This document shows positions 32,670 through 42,908 of a DNA stretch of 57,905 nt, one piece after another; position 1 is the stretch's first letter; each line of letters opens with the position of its first letter. The notes under the pieces were generated by a model. The model had not been told where the DNA came from. It did not search any database and was given only the letters and a program-made list of their open reading frames with translations. The translations under genes were made by a program, and so were the position numbers. The stretch lies in the NCBI GenBank assembly GCA_021463905.1, contig JAJTZA010000014.1, positions 1 to 57,905 on the forward strand, written 5' to 3'. Source of the DNA: Terrimicrobiaceae bacterium (GTDB taxonomy: Bacteria; Verrucomicrobiota; Verrucomicrobiia; Chthoniobacterales; Terrimicrobiaceae).

Positions 32670-34670
32670 TCAAGCCGACTCGAGGTCCAGCCATGCGATT
32701 TCTTCGGGGGTCAGGGAGACTCCGAGTGCCGGAAGGGAACCCCGTAGCTCGGAAATGCTGCGCGGCCCAATCAGCGGAATCACCGGAAAATCCTGCGCCA
32801 GAACATAGGCCAGTGCGATATTGATCGCTGTGACCCCCTTCTTCTCAGCCAGCTCACGGGCGCGCTCCCGGCGCAGGCGGTTCTCCTCGGAATCCCAACA
32901 CCGAAGGATTTCCCCGGCTGCCACTCCGGTGGCCGGGGCATCCAAAAAATACCCCCGCGCCTGGCTCGACCAGGCCAGAAGCGGGCACTGTGACGCGCGC
33001 AGCCAATCCCGCCACCCGGGGGCACTCGCCGCCTCGCATCCGGCCCAGACCGGCTGCACCATGCGGGCCAGGCTGAAGTTGTTGCTGACTACCGCCAGCG
33101 GGGATTTTCCATGAGCTGCCGCGTAGTCATTGGCTTCACGAACGCGAGCCAGCGTCCAATTCGAGACACCAGCCCGCCCCGCCCGTCCGTCACGGGTCAG
33201 CGCATCCAACGCATCCACAAACTCCCCGACCGGAATGTCGGGATTGTCACGGTGCATCAGATAAAAATCCGCTCCGTGGATTTTGAGTCGTTCGAGGCTT
33301 GTCGCGAGCTGGCGATCGAGGTTCTCCGGATCGCAATACGGCGTGTGCGCGCCCTTGACAATCACCACCGCCTCATCCCGCACACCCCGGTTCTCCAGCC
33401 ACTGACCAAAAAGCTTTTCCATCAGCCCGCCGCCGTAAATGTACGCGGTATCAAACACATTGCCGCCCCGCTCGAAAAAATCATCCGCCATGGCGGCCAT
33501 TTGCGGGAAGGAAGTCTGATTGTCCACGCCCAGTGCCAGCCGCGAGAGTGGCTTCTCAAATCCCGGAATCCTCAGTGTGGGAATCTCCGGGAAACGTCCG
33601 TGCTGGAGCGCCCGTCCGGAAAGCGGTTGCCGACGTGAGGCATGCCCGCCGGTTTCAGGCGGAAACGCAATTTTCGCCGATTCCCGCCAGCGATCCAGCA
33701 CACTCATATTGCCCAGCGTGTCCTCGATGGTCACGGGTGCTTTTGAGGGATCTCCAATCGCCCCGGCAAAGGCGTCCGCCTGCAACGCATACTTGTAAGG
33801 ATTCGGGTCCGTCTCGATGGTCTCCCGCAGCGAACCATCCAAATCAAAAATCTGAATTGGCCCCGGCGGATTCCAAAACTCACGAACCAGGAGCGTCCCC
33901 GTCTCCCCGGAAACCCGCAGGTCGTTTTCCTGCTGGCATGCTGTCCCACACGTCACCTGCGCGATCAGGCCATCCGGAAATTGCAGCAGCGCGCACGCCG
34001 CCGCGTCCACCCCGGTCGGCGCAGGAACCGCCACCCCCGCCACCGTGACCGGCTCCGCCACCGGCTTTCCCGCAGCCGCGCCTGCCACCAAACGGGCCAC
34101 CGAGGTCGTGTAGCAGCCCACATCCAGGATGCCCCCGCCACCGTACTCCGGATCAAACAGACGGCTGTCCGGGTCAAACCCACACCGGCAACTGAAGGTC
34201 GCCTGGATAAAGTGCACCTTCCCGATAACACCCCCGGCAATCAGCTCCGCAATGCGCGCCGTGCGCGGATGGCATCGGTACATGAAAGCCTCCATGAATA
34301 GAACCCCATTGCGTTGTGCCGCCTCGATCGCCACCATCGCGTCGGCGCGGTTTAGCGCGGCCGGCTTTTCGCAGAGCACATGCTTGCCCGCCTCCGCCGC
34401 AAGAATGGCCCAGCGTGCATGTTCCTGGTGCGGCGTGGAAATATAAACAGCCCCGACTTCCGGATCCGCCAACAGATCCTCGTACCGGCCGTGTGCGCGT
34501 ATCCCTCCAAATTTCTCAGAAAATTGCCGTGCAGATTCGGGACTCCGGCTGCCCACCGCCACCAGCCGCCCCCGGTGCGCATGAGGCAGCTCCGAAGCGA
34601 ATTTCCTTGCGATTCTTCCGGTTCCAAGAATCCCCCACAAAAGTTGATGCGAACTCACAATGTCTTCCAT
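32670..34670 (-). CDS. Gfo/Idh/MocA dehydrogenase fused to an aldo/keto reductase
   Basis: The likely start is ATG 34670 (MEDIVSSHQLLWGILGTG), giving 666 residues; the track start at 34829 adds 53 non-homologous residues. Residues 1-330 are a Gfo/Idh/MocA oxidoreductase with the Rossmann GILGTGRIARKF and the EKP motif in LCEKPAALN. From about residue 370 an aldo/keto reductase follows with the tetrad D and Y in NVFDTAYIYGG, K in VIVKGAHT and H in FYLMHRDNP. Two NAD(P)-dependent sugar-type enzymes in one chain suggest two linked redox steps on a sugar. It may belong to the LacI locus upstream. Confidence 0.85.
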   Translation of the reverse strand: MEDIVSSHQLLWGILGTGRIARKFASELPHAHRGRLVAVGSRSPESARQFSEKFGGIRAHGRYEDLLADPEVGAVYISTPHQEHARWAILAAEAGKHVLCEKPAALNRADAMVAIEAAQRNGVLFMEAFMYRCHPRTARIAELIAGGVIGKVHFIQATFSCRCGFDPDSRLFDPEYGGGGILDVGCYTTSVARLVAGAAAGKPVAEPVTVAGVAVPAPTGVDAAACALLQFPDGLIAQVTCGTACQQENDLRVSGETGTLLVREFWNPPGPIQIFDLDGSLRETIETDPNPYKYALQADAFAGAIGDPSKAPVTIEDTLGNMSVLDRWRESAKIAFPPETGGHASRRQPLSGRALQHGRFPEIPTLRIPGFEKPLSRLALGVDNQTSFPQMAAMADDFFERGGNVFDTAYIYGGGLMEKLFGQWLENRGVRDEAVVIVKGAHTPYCDPENLDRQLATSLERLKIHGADFYLMHRDNPDIPVGEFVDALDALTRDGRAGRAGVSNWTLARVREANDYAAAHGKSPLAVVSNNFSLARMVQPVWAGCEAASAPGWRDWLRASQCPLLAWSSQARGYFLDAPATGVAAGEILRCWDSEENRLRRERARELAEKKGVTAINIALAYVLAQDFPVIPLIGPRSISELRGSLPALGVSLTPEEIAWLDLESA

Positions 34671-34734
34671 CAACAATTTGATGATTGAAATCAAGGGGAA
34701 TCTGATGCGTCCGACAAATGGGCGGTCGGGAACA

Positions 34735-37635
34735 TCATTCGAACGAGCCGTGAAGAGTCGCAAAAGCCTTGCGAACATAGCTGCGGTGATCGTGCTGGTA
34801 TGCGGTGATCCAGTCCGGTGTGGTATCATCCATCAAGTGCGCGATTCGCGTCAGAACGAGGCGCAACTGCCACAGGTGGTCCTGCCGAGTATCCACTCCC
34901 CACGAAACATTCTTTTTATTTTCCCGAATCCCCTCCAATTCCAGACGGAGCGATCGGGAGGGTGGGAGAAAGCCCGAACATTGGTCTCGATCCATGGCAA
35001 GAATCCTCCAGAGAGAACGCGCTGCCTCCCGGTCTAATCCACGGCGAACCAGGCGCTCGAGAGTGAGAGCGATCATCGTCAGCACATTGAAAGGAGGATT
35101 CGATGCCGCCAAATCCCACAGGGCAGGCAGGGCGGCTTGCGACCCACACAGGCGCAGCAATACCACCGCCTGAAGCCAAAAGGGAAGCGACACCTTCTGC
35201 CCAAACGCCCCTGTTCCCTCCAAACCCTCCCCGCTTTCTCCCGGCTCACGCTGCTCCAAGGCTGACAATAATCGGGACTCCGCGCGCGCATCGCCCTGAA
35301 AAGCCAGCACGGCAGCGGCATAAAACGACGCGTCTCCGTTGGCAACGGCGGCAGCGGCTCCCAAACGTCCGGCCACCTGCCCGCGCAGCGAGGGGTTCTG
35401 TGCAAGAAACCAGAGATGCAAGCCCGCTCGTCCGGTATCCAGAGCGGAAAGCAGAACCTCGAGGGTTGGAGGAGAATCAGATCCCCTGCTCTCTGCGGAA
35501 AGTGCACCCGTCTTGCGCAGAAGTGTGCGCAGAGTCTCAAGATTGACCGCATGGTTGTCGCAATGGTTTTCCACGGCGAGTGCTGCAGCGATTCCTGCCG
35601 CCTCCCCCAGGCGTTGCATGTCACGTTGCATGCGCACGCAATACGACGCATCCGGCGAAATCCCCGAAGCCCGGCAGGCCACCCAGACATTGCTCAGCCC
35701 CTGCGGCAACAACATCCGGTAAGGAAGTTCGACATGCAACAATTGATGAAATCCCCTGCAAACCCAAAAATAAAAAAATGCCTCATCGGACTCGAACTCA
35801 AAATCCACGGAATGATTGTCCAACACGGCGGACGCCTCGCCGATCGCATCGGAAAAGCGCGCGGACGCGATCAAATCCGCCAACTCCAGCCGGGCCACAG
35901 TGGCGATCTGACGCGACTGCCGAACACCCAGCAGTGGTGCCAGAGCAAAGGGTTTGTCGTCCGGTGCCCAATCGTCGTGCAGTTGAAATGCCAACCCTTC
36001 GAGGCGCGCACGGGTCAGGTCTTCCAGATCGGTCGGTTCGACCCAGCCTGCGTCAAAATTGATTATGCCGATCTCGAGACTGTCGGAGGCGTTCTTGAGA
36101 TAATAAGCGGCCTGGCTGTAAGCCAAAGTACGCCCATCTCCAGGGCGTCCCATGCTGAAAGGAACTCCCGCCAGCGCACAGAGATCGCCATCGCCGCTGC
36201 TATCAATAAAGGCTTTGGCCCGATACCGCAGGAGACGCCCTTCTTTTGCCACGAGAGCGGAGGCAAGTCTGCCGTTCTCCTCTCGTTCCACGGCACACAA
36301 GATCGTGTCTCCCTCGAAATGCACCCCGCTCGTGCGAAAAAAATCAAATAGTGCGATTTTACGCGCTTCATGGTGCCAGCTCAACTCACTGGCGGTTCCT
36401 CCAAACAAAGTGGAAAGCTCGCGTGCGCGTGCGTGGATTTCTTCCTGGAGTCCCCCTTCCTGTCCATGAAAATAAGAACTGATGCCTCCGCCCGCTCCGA
36501 TCCCACCGGCAAACGACGCCTGCTCGATTACGGTCGTTGACTCCCCTCGCCGCGCGGCAGCAATGGCCACGACAGCGCCCGCAGTGCCTGCGCCGGCCAC
36601 CAGAATGTCTGTCTCGCGCACAACCGCCGGATTCGGAAACGAAGCCGGCACTCCGGCAACCGGCTTCCCAGACCATTCCGGGCTGCGTCCCGCTCTCGCA
36701 GCCAAATCATTTCCCGCCTCGAAGCGGTCGGCCAAAGTCACCACCGGCGAAACATTCCATGCGGGACTCCCCACCACCAGGTTCTCGGGGAGCACCAGGG
36801 CGTTTTCCGCTCTCACGGGAGAATAGACCGGGTAGAACCGGCTCGAACAATGACTCAGCAAAAAATCCGCACGAGGTGTCATCTCCCGGAATTTTTGTAC
36901 CATCTCCGGAACCCAAAGGTAAAACTCCGCGAGGGATTCCCAATCTCGCGAAACCAGGATTCGCCGCTCGCCCGTCCGCGCCGCCCTGGTCATTTGACAC
37001 TCCGGATACGCGCGAAAAAACTCCGCAATGTCCGCCTCCCGCGCCTCCCAGTCCTCCGGTGCCCGCGAGTGAAAAACCAGACGGGCTACGCGCTGAACGG
37101 GAGGAAATGAGGTCGCCTCCGTCTGGCACAGGGACACCAGCACCCCCGACTCGGTGGCATCCACCCAGCGACGCCCGCGCACCCGACGTGCCCCGAATTT
37201 GCTGGCGACAATCAGCGAGGTCAGCAAGCCTCCCTGTCTTTCCACCTGCACCGGAGCCGCGCCCAGCAGGACAGAAACCCGAGCCTTCCATGTCAAAATC
37301 TCCTGTGCCGCCGCAGCCTCCGTCACCGCACCCTCAAGCCAGTGCGCTCGTATTGCGTCCCGAGGGCGCAATTGGGCATCCAGCCACCCCTCCCATGCGG
37401 GCGATGGCCCCGTGCCTCTCGTGTCGTTTTCTAGCGCACGAGAAATTTCCCATAGAATATCGCCACAGGAATGCAGCCACGCCACGGAACATCCCACTGC
37501 GCACAGCGCCCGTACTGCGGCAAAACCGACCAACCCGGTTCCCACGACAACAACATCATGACACCGCTCAAACAGGGAAACAAATCCCAGGCCGGTATCA
37601 CAGCGCATTCCGGGCATCGGCAATTCAGCACTCAT
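34735..37635 (-). CDS. FAD-dependent oxidoreductase with two Rossmann domains
   Basis: This 966-residue protein contains two nucleotide-binding starts, HDVVVVGTGLVGFAAVRAL at about residue 26 and DILVAGAGTAGAVVAIAAARRG at about residue 343. The second is followed by SFAGGIGAGGGISSYFHGQEGG and FIDSSGDGDLCALAGVPF, typical of the FAD_oxidored family found beside carbohydrate genes in Verrucomicrobia and Lentisphaerae. The first domain looks degenerate after the GxG loop. The C-terminal 250 residues are helical and repeat-like. Its gene follows the 1202-residue secreted protein by 13 bases, so it is part of the LacI locus. No signal peptide is obvious. Substrate unknown. Confidence 0.8.
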   Translation of the reverse strand: MSAELPMPGMRCDTGLGFVSLFERCHDVVVVGTGLVGFAAVRALCAVGCSVAWLHSCGDILWEISRALENDTRGTGPSPAWEGWLDAQLRPRDAIRAHWLEGAVTEAAAAQEILTWKARVSVLLGAAPVQVERQGGLLTSLIVASKFGARRVRGRRWVDATESGVLVSLCQTEATSFPPVQRVARLVFHSRAPEDWEAREADIAEFFRAYPECQMTRAARTGERRILVSRDWESLAEFYLWVPEMVQKFREMTPRADFLLSHCSSRFYPVYSPVRAENALVLPENLVVGSPAWNVSPVVTLADRFEAGNDLAARAGRSPEWSGKPVAGVPASFPNPAVVRETDILVAGAGTAGAVVAIAAARRGESTTVIEQASFAGGIGAGGGISSYFHGQEGGLQEEIHARARELSTLFGGTASELSWHHEARKIALFDFFRTSGVHFEGDTILCAVEREENGRLASALVAKEGRLLRYRAKAFIDSSGDGDLCALAGVPFSMGRPGDGRTLAYSQAAYYLKNASDSLEIGIINFDAGWVEPTDLEDLTRARLEGLAFQLHDDWAPDDKPFALAPLLGVRQSRQIATVARLELADLIASARFSDAIGEASAVLDNHSVDFEFESDEAFFYFWVCRGFHQLLHVELPYRMLLPQGLSNVWVACRASGISPDASYCVRMQRDMQRLGEAAGIAAALAVENHCDNHAVNLETLRTLLRKTGALSAESRGSDSPPTLEVLLSALDTGRAGLHLWFLAQNPSLRGQVAGRLGAAAAVANGDASFYAAAVLAFQGDARAESRLLSALEQREPGESGEGLEGTGAFGQKVSLPFWLQAVVLLRLCGSQAALPALWDLAASNPPFNVLTMIALTLERLVRRGLDREAARSLWRILAMDRDQCSGFLPPSRSLRLELEGIRENKKNVSWGVDTRQDHLWQLRLVLTRIAHLMDDTTPDWITAYQHDHRSYVRKAFATLHGSFE

Positions 37636-37648
37636 GGCCCGTCCGCTC

Positions 37649-40600
37649 TTAAAACAGAAGAATGCTCTTGAGTCGAATCTTCAAATTTTCCACCGGCATG
37701 GTTTCCACGCCGTGAATGGTCTTGCGGGGCATCGTGATAAACAGCCCTTCCACGGTGTTTTTCGTCTCGAGATCCGAGCCTCCCTCACGCGCCCAGTCAT
37801 AGTACGGGAATGTGATGAAGTTCCATCCGTCAAAATTCAGCTTGCCGATGGAGGGCCAGTTAAAGTGAAGATTTCCATTGTCGGCCCACGGCCCCCAGGG
37901 GCGGCTTTTCTCAATATCAATTTTTCCCCAGCTTCCGTTGCCCTTGACCCAAACCCCGGCGTTCTTGGCGTGCGTCGGAACGGGATTTTTCAGTTTGAGA
38001 AAAACGTATTCCTCCTCCATGTCCCACTTGAGCGGCGCATGGGGTTTGAGTTCCAACTCGAGGCAGCGGCCCATTTCCGGGTCCTCCACCTCACGCAGCT
38101 CAAACTCGCCCTCCCGCAAGAAATACTTTTTGGTTTTTCCAGGATTCGACACGATGGCGACCTCGGACAGATTCTCGAGCGGAATGGTCGTTTCGACCTT
38201 CTCCGGCGGGCGAGGATCCTCGGGGAAGGCTGAGGTGCCGGCGCTGGCGCTCTGAATCTGATCCGGTGAAGTCAGATATTGGACGGCACCGCTGGCAAGC
38301 AGTGAAATCGTGGCTTGGTTTTTAGGGGTTTCCTTCCCAAAGAGCGACGTGAGGGTGCGCTCCGCAGCTTTGGCAAATTTGAGGGTGACTTCCCGTGTTC
38401 CTCGCGGCGTCCAAATGGCATAGACCCACTGATCGCCCTTCCGAAATTCCTGGACATAGAGAACCGTTGAGCCGGTGGGGACGAAGCGTTGATATTTCGC
38501 CTGATCCAGCACCTGGGTAAGAATGGCGACGGCGAGATAAGCCGGCTTGGGAGCCATGGTGGGATAGCGGAAACACAAGCCGCCATTGGCCCAGACGGAT
38601 TGATAATATCCGCTGCTGGCGTCATTTAAGCCGCCAATGCTGATGGTATCCATGCCATAAGCCAGGGCGATCAACCCATCACGAACTTTCCATTCGGCCT
38701 GCTGCTCCACCCCCAGGCGCTCGGTCATGCGTCCGATCCATTCGGTCGTGGCCGTAACGGGGACGTCGCCATAGCCCATCTTTCGCGCCACCTCGCGCAG
38801 ATACCAAGCCGAGTGGATATTACCCATGACCGGACTTTCGGGGGTCATGGTCTGCCCCAAATCCTCGATGGCAATGGTGTCAATGAATTTGCGCGGGAAC
38901 TTCTGCCGGAAAATTTCGCCGACGATGAGCAGGCTGTTGCCATCGTTGCCGTATTGCAGCTTCAGTTGAGGAAATTTTTCCCGCACCATTTTTGCCATGG
39001 CTTCGAGGTATTGCATGCGCAGCGGCCAACTACGCTTCCACGCGCTTTGTGCGTCCTTGGACCAGTTCGCAGCGCCGGTCGGCTCGCCGGCCTCGCGTTT
39101 CATGAGGGCTTCCGGCGAGTTTTCATCCACAAACCCTTCCCCAACCGTTCGCGCCGATTCTCCCCAAATTTCCGTGGGAAACGGTGCCCCATTCCCGCCG
39201 CTTTCGTGAAAGACATTCATCCGGTCAATCGAAGGCCATTTTTTTAACTTTTCGCGGATTCCCTCCTCGAGCTGCGCGATTACCTCGGGCAGTTTTTTCT
39301 GGCCGCTGCCGAACAACTGCAGGGTTTCCTTGCCCCCATTTGGCATGCTCCACTCGATGGTGGACTCAGTCAGTCCATATTTCAGACTCTCGCTTTCCGG
39401 CATGTCATCTGCCAGGCCCGCACGGCGGATTCCCAATCGTTGCAGCAACGGCCCGGCCTCGGAGAGCTTAACATCGCTGGCCTGATTCTTTTGAAACCAC
39501 CACCCGTAATAGGGGGACTCCAGACCGGCTTTTCGTGTGTCGGGGGGCAGCATGACAAAAGTGGTTCGCGAATCCACCAGTTCGTCATCAGCATGTAACA
39601 GTCGAAACCGCGCGGCATACCAGCCCACTCCCTCCTTGATCGGAACATTCACCGTTTCATGACCACCCTCCGGAAGGCTGAGGGATTTCTTTCCCGTGGT
39701 GACAATTTTCCCATTCAGATCGGCAAAATCCCACACCAGAGTGTACTCGCCCTGCTGGTCGGCCCGGACTTCCACGAGCCACTCCGGCTGATCGCTTGCA
39801 TAAAACACCTGAAAGCCCGTGTTGGCTCGCACAACCAGCGAGGCCGGGCTTTTTTCCAAGAGCACCCCAAAGACCAAGACCGAGCTGCTCCGCGCGGGGA
39901 ACATCTGCTTGTAATAGTCCACCGCTTTGTAATCATACGGAGTCGGTTGCCACGACCTTTGCACGACTCCCATCGGAGGTGGAAAGGCATCCGCTTCGTC
40001 CACGCGAAGTAGAGGTTCCATCAGTTCGATATCAAGGTAGCGGTATTCGCCGTGGAAATTATTGGTTCCCATTTGATCATCTTCAAGCAGATCCTGAATC
40101 AGACCGTTCTTAATCGGCACGGTCACCAACCACAAGGGGACAGGCTCACCCCCGGTGGCTAGAGCGACGGTTCCCACTTGAACCGCATTGGGGTGTCCGG
40201 TGGCGTCATCGTTCCGGGGAACCCTCTCGATCGTATCCGCCATGGCGTTCCCCCGCGATTTGCCATAACGGGTCACCCGGAACGTGAACTCATTAGGTGC
40301 GTCGGAGTGAGGATCCACCGCGCAAAGCACCCGGGCGCGCCAATATGTGGCCAGCGGCACACTGAAAAGCTTTTCATTCTCCAGCCGATTCGAGACATGC
40401 CGCCGCCAGAAATAGCTTTGCAGATCGTCAAACATGATGCCACGCACCTGCCCCATCCCCGCCAGGGACAACCCGGACGCCTCCGTTTGGTTGAATGAGC
40501 GAAACTCCTTCGGAACCCGCTCCAGATCAGAAAAATCAATCCTTCCCTCCACTCGCTTCTCCGAGGACGTGAGAGCCTGCCAAGGCAGCAAAATAGACCG

Positions 40601-41257
40601 GCTTGGATTGTTGGCTTCGAATCGAAGGCTTTCCACTGCGGCACCTGGGCTGAGCTGTACTTGGAAGCGCACGGCCTCACCCGCCCAGTCAAAATGCCGC
40701 AGAAAGAGCCCGTCCATCCAGATCTCCATCTGCCCCCGGCCATCCGGTCGCATCTCGAGGGTGAAGGGATACTCGGAGGCATCCGGCATTTTTTTCCACT
40801 CCTCCCCACGCAGCTCCGCCATCTTCGGATGGAGCATAGCCGGATTTGGACGAACATAAAATGTGCTGCCGCCCGACATGCGGATGGCATGACGGGGAAA
40901 ATCCCTGCCTCCCGCCTGAACATCCTCCGGCTGGATCTGCATCGGGAGCTGACTGGTTCCCATGGGGATGAATTTTCCATCCGCATCCTCGAGCCGGATG
41001 ATCATTCCCTTGGAACCCAGGCGCCCTTTCAATACAAGGACAGGAATGGCCGAATCAATGGATCCGGTGAGAGTCGCCGAATAGGCCGCATCGGACGGCA
41101 GGGCCACCAGCCACCCCTCTTTTTCCTCGTAGGCACCTTTGATTTCCGTATCGGGCGGCAGAGTCACAGCCAACGCGCCGGTCAGGAGGCAAAATGTCAC
41201 AAGGAGAGACAGGGACGCGCGGGAGGGGAGCCCGCTGAAAGTCTGCGGATACATCAT
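37649..41257 (-). CDS. Large secreted protein, possible glycoside hydrolase
   Basis: The 1202-residue precursor carries a signal peptide (residues about 13-31, SRASLSLLVTFCLLTGALA). The N-terminal 600 residues are beta-rich (probable carbohydrate-binding or Ig-like modules). Residues about 600-950 look like a (beta/alpha)8 barrel: MNVFHESGGNG, YGNDGNSLLIVGEIF, TIAIEDLGQTM, TATTEWIGRMT and ALAYGMDTISIGGLN, with several Glu/Asp at strand ends. The C-terminal 200 residues, with FLKLKNPVP and NFITFPYYDWA, resemble another beta-sandwich. I recognise no named GH family, so hydrolase activity is inferred. It lies between a pseudopilin and a FAD oxidoreductase. Confidence 0.6.
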   Translation of the reverse strand: MMYPQTFSGLPSRASLSLLVTFCLLTGALAVTLPPDTEIKGAYEEKEGWLVALPSDAAYSATLTGSIDSAIPVLVLKGRLGSKGMIIRLEDADGKFIPMGTSQLPMQIQPEDVQAGGRDFPRHAIRMSGGSTFYVRPNPAMLHPKMAELRGEEWKKMPDASEYPFTLEMRPDGRGQMEIWMDGLFLRHFDWAGEAVRFQVQLSPGAAVESLRFEANNPSRSILLPWQALTSSEKRVEGRIDFSDLERVPKEFRSFNQTEASGLSLAGMGQVRGIMFDDLQSYFWRRHVSNRLENEKLFSVPLATYWRARVLCAVDPHSDAPNEFTFRVTRYGKSRGNAMADTIERVPRNDDATGHPNAVQVGTVALATGGEPVPLWLVTVPIKNGLIQDLLEDDQMGTNNFHGEYRYLDIELMEPLLRVDEADAFPPPMGVVQRSWQPTPYDYKAVDYYKQMFPARSSSVLVFGVLLEKSPASLVVRANTGFQVFYASDQPEWLVEVRADQQGEYTLVWDFADLNGKIVTTGKKSLSLPEGGHETVNVPIKEGVGWYAARFRLLHADDELVDSRTTFVMLPPDTRKAGLESPYYGWWFQKNQASDVKLSEAGPLLQRLGIRRAGLADDMPESESLKYGLTESTIEWSMPNGGKETLQLFGSGQKKLPEVIAQLEEGIREKLKKWPSIDRMNVFHESGGNGAPFPTEIWGESARTVGEGFVDENSPEALMKREAGEPTGAANWSKDAQSAWKRSWPLRMQYLEAMAKMVREKFPQLKLQYGNDGNSLLIVGEIFRQKFPRKFIDTIAIEDLGQTMTPESPVMGNIHSAWYLREVARKMGYGDVPVTATTEWIGRMTERLGVEQQAEWKVRDGLIALAYGMDTISIGGLNDASSGYYQSVWANGGLCFRYPTMAPKPAYLAVAILTQVLDQAKYQRFVPTGSTVLYVQEFRKGDQWVYAIWTPRGTREVTLKFAKAAERTLTSLFGKETPKNQATISLLASGAVQYLTSPDQIQSASAGTSAFPEDPRPPEKVETTIPLENLSEVAIVSNPGKTKKYFLREGEFELREVEDPEMGRCLELELKPHAPLKWDMEEEYVFLKLKNPVPTHAKNAGVWVKGNGSWGKIDIEKSRPWGPWADNGNLHFNWPSIGKLNFDGWNFITFPYYDWAREGGSDLETKNTVEGLFITMPRKTIHGVETMPVENLKIRLKSILLF

Positions 41258-41264
41258 GATAAAA

Positions 41265-42146
41265 TCAGGGTCTGGGCGGATAGTATCGGGGGTAGATCAT
41301 CTTAAACTCATAATCGCTCAACTGGCGGTGCTGCATGAGCAGCCCATGTTGATTGTACGCCTCAAACGCACCATCCGGGTTCTTGGGATAGTTCCAATCC
41401 ATTTTGTTCTCAGGCACATCCCGATTGTCGTTGCGGGCGATGGCTTCGATATGGCCGTCGAAAAACATATAATTGAGCACAGTGTGGTCTTTTCCACCAT
41501 GATTGCGGCCTTTCACATAAATCCCATCCAGGCCATGAAGCGCGTCATATTGGTGTTCGAATGACCAGGTGGTGCTGGCGTAGGGGGCCACTTCCAGAAG
41601 GAACGGCAGCCTCGCACCACCTCCCGTCGGGAAAGGAACCCAAAATGGCCAGGTGGGCCAGGGCATGGAGGCCACAGGGTATTGTAACAGAATGGCGTTG
41701 ATGCCATAACCACCCTGCAAGTTTTGCATGCGCTTTTTGAGGTCGGGGAAACTTTTGGTTCCCTGACTCGTCTGCCTCAACCCCGGACACACCGGCATGG
41801 CCGCAAGATACCCGGGAACCAAAAAAGGGCTGAATCGCATTTCGGACATGCCGGGTTGCGGTTCCATACCGGGTTGTACGTCGGCACCGGAGATTTTTGA
41901 GGGTGCGACGGGATAGCCGGGCGGGAACCAGCCATTATGCTCACCCCGCCATGCCATAAGTGCGGTTCCCAACTGCCGCATGTTATTGGCGCAAACGGCT
42001 CCTTGGGCGCGTTCCTGGAAGCCCTTTACTGCGGGCCAAACCAAGGCGGCCAGGATGAGCACAACAATACTGGCCACCAGCACCTCGAACAGGGTGAAGG
42101 CCGCCCGTCCGGAATACGCTCTGCTGACCCTGGAATACGCGACCAT
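41265..42146 (-). CDS. Pseudopilin-like protein with prepilin leader
   Basis: This 293-residue protein has a prepilin peptidase site AAFTLFEVLVASIVVLILAALVW: Phe at +1 and Glu at +5 after a basic leader of about 16 residues. The rest is a globular domain with CANNMRQLGTALMAWRGEHNGWFPPGYP and the C-terminal NHGGKDHTVLNYMFFDGHIEAI, a pattern shared by H-X9-DG-type pseudopilin proteins of Planctomycetes, Verrucomicrobia and Lentisphaerae. These may anchor or sort secreted polysaccharide-degrading enzymes; that is not proven. It lies 7 bases upstream of the 1202-residue gene. Confidence 0.85.
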   Translation of the reverse strand: MVAYSRVSRAYSGRAAFTLFEVLVASIVVLILAALVWPAVKGFQERAQGAVCANNMRQLGTALMAWRGEHNGWFPPGYPVAPSKISGADVQPGMEPQPGMSEMRFSPFLVPGYLAAMPVCPGLRQTSQGTKSFPDLKKRMQNLQGGYGINAILLQYPVASMPWPTWPFWVPFPTGGGARLPFLLEVAPYASTTWSFEHQYDALHGLDGIYVKGRNHGGKDHTVLNYMFFDGHIEAIARNDNRDVPENKMDWNYPKNPDGAFEAYNQHGLLMQHRQLSDYEFKMIYPRYYPPRP

Positions 42147-42908
42147 TCAGTGGGTGGTTGGTGTGATGGTGATGGACTCGACAAAGAACTCGGTGTTGGT
42201 AGGCATGCCCGAAGCCAGCCGGATTCCGTTCAAAAACTGATTGCCGACACTGGGACGCCCCGGAACCTCCATGGAAATTTTTTCTGACTGCGCTTGGATC
42301 GGCTGACCGTTTGCATCCGTGCCAGTTACGGCCAGCGTGTAGGTCTGCTCGTCCAAATCCATGGCGAGAACCAGCGTGAACCGCGCTCCTTCATAGGCAG
42401 CACTCCGCGGCAGTAAATTCACGCGCTTTTGCACAACCTGGTCATTTTCATCCAGTGATTTTTCCGTGTAAAAAAATCCTCCTGGTGCTGGGTCGGAAGC
42501 GTCTGCATTGTCAAATCCGAAGGGTGCCGCACCGATCCCGACGCCCACAATCGGCATAAAAGTGAAGGTGGACAACGTTCCCTTATCCGCCACAACACCA
42601 AACTGCACCACAGCAGTGAGGGTGATCTGACTCGCCATCCGCTCGGGCAGGAGTCTTTCAATGCCGTAACACCTCAAGAGCAGGCCAGGTTGGGAATCTC
42701 CGTGGCTCCGCACCGCAGCCTGCTCCGGCTTCCCCGAGGAAATCAATTTCCAGCCATCAATCCCAGCCACCGTTTCCTCTTCGGCAAAGGGCGGAATGGT
42801 GAAGGCCATGACCACAGAGCCATCGGCGGGGGATTCGGTTCGGGCGGATTCCGTGCCGCTGAAAACAAGCGCAGACAGCAGGGTGGAAAGGAAAACCATC
42901 AGTCTCAT
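42147..42908 (-). CDS. Secreted protein of unknown family
   Basis: The ATG at 42908 (MRLMVFLSTLLSALVFSG) overlaps the lacI stop by 4 bp and gives 253 residues with a signal peptide; the track start at 42935 adds 9 residues. The mature protein is beta-rich, with segments such as ITLTAVVQFGVVADKG and FTLVLAMDLDEQTYTLAVTGTDANG, as in concanavalin-like or carbohydrate-binding folds. I do not recognise a family. Its stop abuts the pseudopilin start, so it is clearly a member of the LacI locus. Confidence 0.65.
   Translation of the reverse strand: MRLMVFLSTLLSALVFSGTESARTESPADGSVVMAFTIPPFAEEETVAGIDGWKLISSGKPEQAAVRSHGDSQPGLLLRCYGIERLLPERMASQITLTAVVQFGVVADKGTLSTFTFMPIVGVGIGAAPFGFDNADASDPAPGGFFYTEKSLDENDQVVQKRVNLLPRSAAYEGARFTLVLAMDLDEQTYTLAVTGTDANGQPIQAQSEKISMEVPGRPSVGNQFLNGIRLASGMPTNTEFFVESITITPTTH

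Noticed and set aside
36537-37652. 371-residue Pro-rich plus-strand ORF
   Set aside because: It is antisense to the FAD oxidoreductase, which has clear motifs. The Pro/Arg-rich composition is that of a GC-rich shadow frame.
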